Assembly: GCA_951812925.1 (NCBI GenBank)
Contig: OX638368.1
Location: 159,822,492-159,886,491 of the forward strand
Direction: 5' to 3'
DNA length: 64,000 nucleotides
From: Calliopum simillimum
Taxonomy: Eukaryota > Arthropoda > Insecta > Diptera > Lauxaniidae
The stretch's first letter is position 1, and each line of letters starts with the position of its first letter. The notes under the pieces were generated by a model that saw nothing but the letters and a program-made list of their open reading frames with translations, was not told the DNA's origin and searched no databases. Positions 55,741 to 64,000 of this stretch are shown piece by piece. The position numbers were made by a program, and so were the translations under genes.

Positions 55741-57220
55741 TTTTGGTAGTAAGTTTCCACAATTAATAAACGTTGGTTGTTCAGGAGAAAGTCTATTCAT
55801 GATTGAGTCGTATTAAATACTGAACACAAACGTCATATGAACAAGCCATTTGACACATAACAGCTGTCAAAGCAACCCAGTTGGGAAAGGGACCTCGTAT
55901 TTGATCACCCTTTATTGGGTCTGAGGTTCGAGTTATCCTTGATTTAAAGTGCCCTAAGAGAAGAACCCTAAGCTTTCTTCTTAAGCCATACCTTTAACTT
56001 TTTTAATTGGATGATTACATTTCGAGATATCATCCATTGAAGTAAAAGTATCAAAAATCCATGTATGTAAAGGGTTGCATTGAATTTGATTACTTTACTT
56101 CAATGGATGATAGATTCCTCAGAAAGTAGTGTTCCAATTGAAAAAGTTTAATGTATGGTTAAAGAAAGAAGCTTGAGGCCATTCGATGCAGTTGGCAAAA
56201 GTGAACTACACTACTTCTTGGATGTCAGCCATTCGTCCGAAAATAGCGTTTTCTGCACTTTAAATCAAGAATAGCTCGAACATCAGAACTTATAGGAAAA
56301 AACGGTTCCCAGTTTCAGAATCAGCGACCCCAAATTAGTCAAAATCTTATTCAAATATACATATGTATTGCACAGTGTTTTTGATCTGTTGATTTTTATA
56401 AGCAAAAAATTTTTATTTTAAAAGTAAAAATCTAACACAAGTTGCTTGTAATTCCTACCTCCAAGACAAGCATAAACTTCATAATGTTATGCTGACAGAG
56501 TTAATTGGACTTTTCTAAACTTCACTTGTCTATCCTCCTTCACTTTCTAAATACGTTTGTTTCAATTGCTCAGAAACTCACGATCTGTGCGTTAAATACA
56601 GCTTAATCCTCATGTATTTAATAAGATGCTACCATTGATAGCTGAAACTATTCTAATTACTACGCTGAGCTAAATACTAAATACCAAAAGCAGTAGAAAC
56701 TGGGTCAAAAGTGTGCAAAATCCAAAGCAAAACGCACAAGTAAACAAGATCGAGAATGAGAGTAACCGCAAATGGAAAGCAATAAAAGCAGAAAACTATT
56801 CAAGGAGAACATCTGGACAACTTTAATACAACATGGAAGATGCAGCATCGTAGTAGCACTTGTTGGCCAATTAAAAATAATAGACTTTTACTGAAGGCAA
56901 CAACAAGTCACCATGGTATGTAGATGAATGCACCATTAGAAGAAATGGAAAAACAAGCATGACAACATTTACCAATAGCTCCATAAGAACAGAGCCAGAG
57001 CAGCAGCCAGCCACAGACACAATGACTTCAGATTGCAAGTTGGCAGCTCATCCTGTTGAATGCATGCGCACAGTTTGTTGCTGCGCATATAACTGAGCGG
57101 TGGTGCTTTGCTGAACTGATCGCTTGGAGATCAGTAAATCCGATTTAACTTTTATTTAAGCATAGATTAGTCAAAAGCGTATAGCATTTCTGCCAAATTG
57201 AAAACTTATAAAATTTAAAA
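55741..57220. other. Intergenic DNA upstream of the Osiris gene
   Basis: No other gene is seen. 55890-55930 (GGGACCTCGTATTTGATCACC) may be the end of the preceding transposon relic. Near the gene, CATATAA at 57086-57092 is a weak TATA candidate about 130 bp before the start codon, with ATCAGT at 57130-57135 as a possible initiator. Confidence 0.35.
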
Positions 57221-58309
57221 ATGAACGCCTTTTGCCTGCCAACAACGACGTTGAAAAGACTCATTTACATTGGCCTACTGATCGTAACATTGTTTAGCTC
57301 GCCCTCAAACCAGCAGCAGCATAACAAAGAAGCCAAAGAAAACCATTACGATCATGTCGTGGATAGCAAGTTTGATTTCATTGCGATAGCACGAAAATTG
57401 CTACTAGAGGGCAACGCCGCTGATGTGATAGCTAGAAGCGCTGATAATATGGTTAAGAGTGTACCATACTTTCAGTCAACGATTCCAATGCGCATTTTCG
57501 AGTGCATACGCGATTTCAGTGTACTGCGTTGTACGAAACTTTTTGTGCTGCAGAAACTTGAAGAACGCAAAAGTTTTCCAAATAGTGGTAATGTAACAAA
57601 GGATTTTCTCGATCAGTTCTTTGGCGATGAAGAGCGAATGGGTAGCTTGATTAGCGGAAAACTGGCCGGTATAACAGATAAAGAACTCAATCAACGTTTA
57701 GTGTGGAACTTTCAACGTTTCTTCAAAGATCGTGATATTAAATTACATTTTTTGCCGGGCATGATGGTGAAAATTGTGCCGAGCAAGGAGAACAAATTGA
57801 AGTTTTCACTAAAGAAAAGTATTTCGAAGAAAGTGTTCTCGATATAGATAGTGATCCTGACTTATTATTCTTATTTTTTTGCAGAAACGAAGCCACGTAG
57901 TCTTGATTTAACGGAGGCGCGTTTAAGTAAACAAGATGATGGTGCAGAGGAAAACATTAGCATTGGCGATTCTTCTGAACCAGATGCCGACACAAAAGGT
58001 GGTCATGGCGGCGGTGGTGGTGGTGGCGGTGTGGTCGGTGGTGTGGTCAATAAACGTAAAAATAAAAAGAACTCTTCCTATAAATATACAATATTACAAA
58101 TGGCAGTTCCCGTAATGATAATGCCAGCAATTTTAATGGGCACATTTCTACCTTTTCTATTGCCGGTATTAAAAATGGCCACATTTATGTCAATGATGTT
58201 GAATAATAGCGCCTTCATTGCGGCGCTAATTTATGCTGCTAGAACGCATGCCAATTCACAAGAAGAACCACAACATATTAACTATGGGCCTCCTCAAGGA
58301 TATCACTAA
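57221..58309 (+). CDS. Osiris (DUF1676) family protein, 2 exons, 340 aa
   Basis: Exon 1 is 57221-57818 and exon 2 is 57885-58309, with a 66-bp GT-AG intron (phase 1). An N-terminal signal peptide spans about residues 10-30 (LKRLIYIGLLIVTLFSS). The paired cysteines of the Osiris N-terminal region are present (FECIRDFSVLRCTKL, about residues 90-105). The DUF1676 region follows, ending in a LHFLPGMMVKIVP strand. A Gly-rich hinge (GGHGGGGGGGG) and a short basic segment lead into a strongly hydrophobic domain (TILQMAVPVMIMPAILMGTF, LPFLLPVLKMATF) and a tail with the YGPP...GYH motif common in Osiris proteins. Osiris proteins act in endosomal or membrane trafficking of cuticle-forming cells. The family call is firm; which Osiris is not determined. 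Poly(A) signal AATAAA at 58361-58366. Confidence 0.88.
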
Positions 58310-58520
58310 TTTTATCGGCTCAAGGAAAGTGTGTATCGAAAATTAATCTAAAATCTTAAGAATAAATTACAAATTACCTTTTTGTGAACTTGGGTATCTC
58401 TCTGAATACAAAATTTTTGGAAGAATTTTAATATTGTGATAAAATTTTAACGTGTTTTTTAAAAAATAAAAAGTTAAACATTTTTTATTAGTTTTTTTAT
58501 ATAGAAATTTTTAATTGTAA

Positions 58521-58765
58521 CGTCTTGCCTGTCAGTTACGACGTGAAAAAAAACTCTTTACCATTGGTTTACTAATCATGATATTATTTAGCTCGCCCTC
58601 AAACCACCAGAAACTCCATACTGGTACTCATACCGACATACCGATAACAAGTGTGATATCTTTGCAACAGCACACAAATTGCTACTAAAGGGCAACACTG
58701 ATGCGATCGATAGAAACGCTGATAATTTGATGTACCATACTTTCAGGCTGATTTCGGTGCTCATG
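58521..58765 (+). pseudogene. Decayed duplicate of the Osiris exon 1
   Basis: It aligns with 57227-57480: CGTCTTGCCTGTCAGTTACG, TTTAGCTCGCCCTCAAACCA, AAATTGCTACTAAAGGGCAA, AACGCTGATAAT, GTACCATACTTTCAG. It has deletions and frameshifts, no start codon, and ends where the copy diverges after TTTCAG. It is a local tandem remnant with no coding capacity. Confidence 0.85.
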
Positions 58766-58769
58766 TATT

Positions 58770-59109
58770 TGTTCACATATGCAGCAAAATTTAAAATTCG
58801 ATGCCGCTGTGTGATTTAGTGGCCCTTTCCTGTTATTCATAAACGAAAGTTGCTGGGAATTTAATGTGCCCAAAACCATTTTCAAAACCAAAAAAAGCTC
58901 TTAAATATGTAAAAAATGTATTTTAAAATTTAATCTGCTCAACTTTGAGCTGCTAAATTGGGGTCTACAATTTATTTCTTCGTAAGTTTACTTAGGGGGA
59001 ATGTTGAGTTTTTTGCTTTTTTTTAATAGATAATATGATTTAAATTATTTTACTATCAACAAGAATGGATCAGATGATATTGTTGATTTGCACTTACTGT
59101 ATAGTGTGC
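58770..59109. other. Unassigned intergenic DNA
   Basis: Nothing supported. Confidence 0.35.
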
Positions 59110-59835
59110 TTATGTAGAGTAACTTAGGGTAATGTGGTTACCTCTTTTCTTTTTCGCCAATTTCTACCAAAGTAATGGTAGTAAGTTAGATTGGTCAATT
59201 AATTAGTATTAGTTATTCTATTGTTTTTACTATTATATAATTTATAAACTAAAATATTAACTTCTTCAAGCGTGAGGCCAGATAAATTGACAGTACCTAA
59301 AAATAGCTGAAAAAGAAAAGTGTTGGTTAATGTGGATCACCCTGTCCATTTCCTAAAGTAATACCGTTATTCGCAACTTTTGTTGACTAAAAGTCGAGTT
59401 GTATTATTTTAGATTATAATTGCTATAAAATAGCTGTAAAGGCTTACTAAAGAATATGTTTAGTAAGATAAACCAAATTCATACTAACAAATGAATAAGT
59501 CATAAGGAATACCGAATCATACGTCAAATAGTACACCATATTACTCAAACTCGGGTATCCCACACATGTTATTAGCTTTTTAAGGTGTAATAGTAATCAG
59601 CGTTAAATAATATGGGGTAGGCCACATTACCCGTAAACATCACTTTTTTTAAATAATCATTTAATATATAAAAGCAATGTAAAATCAGACGTGCTTATGC
59701 AGTTTTTCGTTGAATAATAGCTCCAAAAATGCATTAGAGTTATTTGAATTTTAGAAAACAGAGTTCTGAGGAAATTATTTAGCTATTTAGCATGTACTAA
59801 AGACAGTCAATTTGACCTCACAGCTTATATTAAGA
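59110..59835 (-). repeat. Dispersed 0.7-kb GGGTAATGTGG repeat, copy 2 (inverted)
   Basis: Reverse complement of 6430-7180 over its whole length, e.g. CAAGCGTGAGGCCAGATAAA, TCGAGTTGTATTATTTTAGA, ATAGTAATCAGCGTTAAATA. GGGTAATGTGG at 59127-59137. The end near TGTAGAGTAACTTAGGG matches the end of the first copy, which helps to define the unit. Confidence 0.8.
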
Positions 59836-59936
59836 AATTGCACACGTGTAAGGAGCATAATACCCTAACTTACTATAAAATACTAGCAAAACTACAAAAT
59901 CAAGGCAAAATGCATAAAGGACGTGACGTTTCATTA

Positions 59937-60648
59937 CACGGAGAAAAATACGCATCATTATTTTTACTCCACTCGGCTAGTCGAAAAATTAAAGTAATCG
60001 ACACTAAATTTCAAGTATAATTTGCCTTACGTAAGAACTATTTGATGGATCCCTAACGTCATATTTACAAATAAAATGTAGTTAAATAATAAAGGAATAT
60101 TTACTACAAATTTCCTACATTTGACTTTATGTAAAGTAATTTATACTTTCAGAAAAAAAATGTATGACCATTTTGAATTTATAATTCTAGTCAAAATAAC
60201 TTTGTTTTTTTCACGCACAAGAATCAGTGTCATAATTGTCACCTTACTCGAGTAAGGTAAATATCATAAAAATATAAAATCATTTTGACTTTTATAATTT
60301 TAGTAAAAATTTCTATTTTTGGACAGACATTTTCTTTATATACAAATTTTTGCTTCTACATCACATGCGTAAGCAGCACAGAGGATATGTATCTGATTAT
60401 CATACAGAAGGGCCAGGGTTCGTACCCCATCGCCTGTCAGCTAATTTTTTTTTTTTTTTTTTTTTTTTGTTGTTTGAACTATACAGTAAGGTAAATATCA
60501 CGCCAATTTTTTCATAAAAATTACTAGGAAACATACATTCTGAATTGACTAAAACAGTAAGGTGAAATTTATTTCGGTTGTCACTATTCCGACTTTCTGG
60601 AAAAATTTATGAGAAATAAAGTAGCGAGTACTACTTTTTTTCTCCGTG
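59937..60648 (+). mobile_element. 712-bp CACGGAGAAAAA TIR element with tRNA-like module (complete)
   Basis: CACGGAGAAAAA at the left and its exact complement at 60637-60648; TA on both sides (59935-59936 and 60649-60650). No transposase. The middle includes a repeated block (TACTCGAGTAAGGTAAATATCA and ACAGTAAGGTAAATATCA) and a tRNA-like segment with a T tract. Copies at 30310-30600 and 55021-55372 are truncated. Confidence 0.88.
60369..60468 (+). other. tRNA-like Pol III module inside the 59937-60648 element
   Basis: GTAAGCAGCACAGAGG, then a B box GGGTTCGTACCCC at 60416-60428, then a T run of about 24. The overall length (about 72 bases) and the B-box position fit a tRNA-derived sequence. 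Stems do not pair as in a working tRNA. Confidence 0.5.
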
Positions 60649-60650
60649 TA

Positions 60651-61969
60651 GCAACCACAAATTCATCATCAAACCATTTTTCCAACATCCAGCAGAATTT
60701 GCAAGCTTGCTATATTTAACTTTAAGCATAGATTTGTTAAGAATTACAGCAAAAGGAAAATAAAGCGCATGTAAAAGCAGTAATGAGCACGCCAAGATCA
60801 GGACCAAGTGAGTCTAGCTCTGGATCTTGGTTTAGAAATTGAGTCATGTTCTTGGTCTTGATCTTAATCATTAAGTCATGGTCTCGAACTTGGTCTTTGT
60901 CTTGAAAAAATTTCTAAAGATTGTTGAGTACTCCAATTTTCCAAACCTTATTCTTACAAAGTAGTTGTGTTTTTAAGATGCCAAATTTCGAATTGAGATT
61001 TGATGGTTAATATTTTAAAGAAAAGACTCTGTCTATCTCGATTCATCTCAGGCTATCAGAAAGTTATTTGAATCTTCAATCTCTTATTTTCCTGAGTTGA
61101 ACAGATTTGATACATAAAACCCTCATTCTAAACCTTTCTCTTATTAAGAGTTCGCTAGACAAATGTTTAACTTAATGGTGTCAAGTGGTAAGCTCACCCA
61201 TTCATTATCTTACTATAAAGGCAATGGTGTGATATTTCTTGGAAGTTCGCCAGCTTTTTAATTTTTCTGTGTACCTAGTACTCAGCAAAAAGTAAGTTTA
61301 ATGGAAATGTCGGATGTCACTCGGAAATTGTCTAGCGACACACACTTATTCAAAATCCTTAAAGGCTGGCAAAAAGTTTAAAAACAAAGTTTTTTTAAAT
61401 GTCTATAGGATATGTTTATTACGAGTTCATCAGTCTCTATTGCCGAATCGGTTGCCTAAGTATGTGACCGACCTGGAAAGGTTGAAAAAATAAGTTTGTT
61501 TTTTTTCAAATATCTCGCTAAAAGTTAAAAATTGTTAAGTTAAGCTAAAATTTGTAGCTCATAAAATTTCCGATAGAAAATCGTAAGAGTTTCTGAATTA
61601 CACGTATAGTATTTTGAAAATCAACATTAATATTAGTCTCCACACTCGTACGCAGTATATATCTTTTGTTAGGATAACTTCTCAACTATCAGTAATACAA
61701 AATCACTCACTTCACATCATATGGCAGGTAATTTTCCGAGTTACGACTCGGAACAGAAGTAACCGTTAGGGAGAACCTTTGACTTTGAATAACTTTTTAT
61801 GAGCACACAATTTCGCAATGAACTTATCACACTTTATTTTGCATGCATTTATGAAGATTACTCCGGTAAAAAATTATGTGTCAAAGGTTGCGAAAATCAG
61901 TTTTTGACAGAACAGAAAACTGTTCGGCAACAATTTCGTACTCGGAAAATTACCTGTCAAAGGATGTTA
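60651..61969. other. Intergenic DNA with GATCTTGGTC-type motifs
   Basis: 60790-60905 repeats motifs like CAAGATCAGGACCAAG, GGATCTTGGTTT, TTGGTCTTGATCTT and AACTTGGTCTTTGTCTTG, as at 41222-41250. A fragment TTCAAAATCCTTAAAGGCTG near 61350 matches the repeat at 42848 and 44296 (inverted there). No gene is seen. Confidence 0.4.
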
Positions 61970-62330
61970 GAATTAAGATGCCTTTTTTATACTTTTTTGT
62001 TTGACGCGAATTTTTCTGATGCACCTATAGAAAAATTTAACTCATATTGCTTGCCAAGTATCAGTTGTATTGCTCGTCCGTAATGATACATTTTTCTATC
62101 ACTATACAGCTTATACTCCAAGATAAAGGAATCTAAGGTCCGTTTTTATGTGGATCAATTTACCATTGCACACAATTCTGTCAAACTTGAAGTTTTGAAA
62201 TACATTTTTAAATAAGATATTAAAATTGTGGAAGAGTCGCCTTTTGCCATTTCAAGGCAAGCGATTTGGTTTTTTAAAAATCTAAAATCAGATTCGTAAT
62301 CTGCGACCCCAAAAACTCCCGAGTAATAAT
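61970..62330 (+). repeat. Dispersed repeat, copy 2 (same as 43770-44150)
   Basis: Same orientation and block order as copy 1, about 80% similar by eye. Non-coding. Confidence 0.75.
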
Positions 62331-63146
62331 TTCTTCTCGAAAATATAATGATTTCGACTTTTAGCTAGCTTTTAAAGTGTGCGACAGCTAGGGAATTGTA
62401 TGAGGCAGTTTTAAGAGATTTGATGACTGCTAATCAGTGATAGTTAAAATTTTTGTTGAAACCAAATTGTTATACGCAAGATGTTTCCAGCGCTGCAAAA
62501 CTTGCGATGACTTCCGCTTGAAAAACGCTACAATAGTTTGATAACCAAAAATAGAGCTGGAAATTGCGATCTTGAGAGGAAATATCTTCTTACCTTTTTC
62601 CAAACCTTCTAGAGCTCGCAAACTATCGATGGCACTATCGATATTATCGATAATCTCACACTATCCCTACTGTCGATGGCTTATGGATGACTATTGATAG
62701 TACTTATTTATACATACAAAAAAATATTGAATTTTCCATTTACATTTTTTGATTTTAAGAACGATTCATTAATCGTAAGTACATGAGTTCATAAATATTT
62801 TTCTATGAGGAATTTTTTTTATGAACTGCCGTTCTTAAATTTTAAGAATTTTTTCGTACGAATAACAACATTTCATAAATCTACAGATGCAAATTTTATG
62901 CATGTTTACATAAAATTAAACAAAACGTTCATAAATTTTAAGAATAAGTTTCATCAATTTGAAATAATATTTTTAGTTCATATTTCATCTTCTTCTTTTG
63001 GTTCTAGACTGGTTTATGCTAAATTTTAAATAAAGTATTGTTGAAAGTTTCTTTCTATGTCGCTCACACCATCATGCTATGTGTGTGTGTGTATTCTCCT
63101 GGAACTTCTAGGCATAGAAGCATGCTATGGTAAGTATTTATTTTCC
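62331..63146. other. Unassigned intergenic DNA
   Basis: Nothing supported. ATCGATA motifs cluster near 62630-62700 (TATCGAT(A/G)). TGTGTGTGTG at about 63080. Confidence 0.35.
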
Positions 63147-63390
63147 CAAATGGAAAAATAGCGCCTTAAAAAGCGTTCTTTAGCATCAAGCGCTCACTTT
63201 CCTTAAGACACACTACTCCTTTTCAATATTGTATGTCCTATGCATTGGAGCTTGAGCGTTATCCCAAACAAAAAAAAAAAAAATAATAAAAAAAAACTTT
63301 CACCCGGATTGGGGTTCGAACTTGGAAACCAAAGCGCAGAAAAACGTTACTAGGTCCTTATCACATACGCTACAGACTCCTCTGGCGTTT
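63147..63390. other. Partial CCCAAGGGGAAAA-family element with inverted tRNA-like module
   Basis: CCCAAATGGAAAAATAGCGC at 63147 resembles the left end of the element at 26561. On -, an A-box-like TGTAGCGTATGTGATAAGG (about 63356-63374) is followed by a B box AGTTCGAACCCC (63313-63324), CCGGGTGAAAG and a T tract (complement of 63267-63297). This is a tRNA-derived unit in reverse orientation. A right end was not found. Confidence 0.45.
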
Positions 63391-64000
63391 TTGTGTAAAA
63401 TTTGTATTTCAAAAGATTAATCGAAAAAAAAAATTTTGTTTTTAGATTTTATGAACGAGTTCTTACGTTTGAGAAATAATTCATAAAAAAAATTTACGAA
63501 TTTTGTTCATAGATTTTAAGAAAAGTTTTTACGTTTTATGAATAACACAGGTTTACAAAAAAAAAATGTCATGGCGTTTTGATCAGACTATGTGTTTCCT
63601 AGGGACTTTGACGTCCTAAATCCGAATCCGGGGTCCGTTTTTTCCAGAACGTCTGAGAAAAAAGATTTCAAGGTCATATGGAGGTCAAAATTTTCATGTG
63701 TCTTTTAGTGATAAATTCGCTAAAATTCTGAAACTAATTTTTTATCATTGAATTCTTAGTCCTTAAAAAGAATATGTGATCAAAAACAGTCTCTCGGACC
63801 TCGTTTCGGAGATATAGCCATCGGAAGATCCGGATATATCTTCTATGAAAACCGCTATAAGTTGGGAACCACTGGATGGATTTGGAAAATATTGATGTCA
63901 TATGAAAGGTATTTTGTTGTTGTTGTTGTTGCTGATGTTGTTTTGATATTTTTTTTTTAGCACTAATTATAAAATGTTGGCAAAAAATTTGAAAAATTTG
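63391..64000. other. Unassigned DNA at the window end, short GTT microsatellite
   Basis: TTGTTGTTGTTGTTG at about 63914-63931. A segment at 63590-63860 (TTTCCTAGGGACTTTGACG, GACCTCGTTTCGGAGATATA) is less AT-rich and might be part of a repeat running off the window; nothing can be assigned. Confidence 0.4.

Overview
This window is nuclear DNA of a higher dipteran fly. It is AT-rich, its genes are split by short GT-AG introns, and it carries fly-type gene families (Osiris, a WntD-like Wnt, type II aminopeptidase N). Every transposon recognised is an insect type (BEL/Pao, mariner, Tc1-like, TIR elements, LINE fragments). A tephritid-like fly is an inference from the overall mix, not something the sequence proves.

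Layout. 0.4-1.2 kb: the last three exons of a GLYAT-like GNAT acyltransferase on +. 2.2-4.4 kb: a truncated, broken tandem copy of an aminopeptidase N gene on -. 7.9-16.4 kb: the complete parent gene, 12 exons and 983 residues, on -, with introns stuffed with repeats and a dead Tc1-like transposase. 19.65-25.85 kb: an apparently intact BEL/Pao LTR retrotransposon on -, with identical LTRs, a 5-bp target duplication and an open gag-pol of 1672 codons. 26.5-30.6 kb: repeats, including a TA-flanked TIR element that carries tRNA-like modules. 31.0-32.3 kb: a full-length mariner with a single frameshift. 34.1-35.2 kb: a two-exon WntD-like gene on +. 37.9-39.3 kb: a two-exon Osiris-like gene on -. 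39.9-41.1 kb: nested TIR elements. 42.2-45.5 kb: two large inverted repeats, the first with 472-bp arms that are almost identical. 50.3-50.9 kb: a small three-exon gene for a 137-residue secreted or membrane protein with an Osiris-like hydrophobic block. 51.8-55.7 kb: LINE and Tc1/IS630 relics. 57.2-58.3 kb: a clear two-exon Osiris gene, followed by a decayed copy of its first exon. The rest is dispersed repeat and unassigned AT-rich DNA.

The host genes are unrelated in biochemistry: gut-type peptidase, acyltransferase, Wnt signal, and cuticle-associated Osiris proteins. Shared GATA motifs upstream of both aminopeptidase copies suggest midgut expression. The most unusual structures are the 472-bp-arm inverted repeat (possible hairpin-RNA locus or very young foldback element), TIR elements that repeatedly carry Pol III-like modules, and the Wnt whose acylation loop departs from the family consensus.
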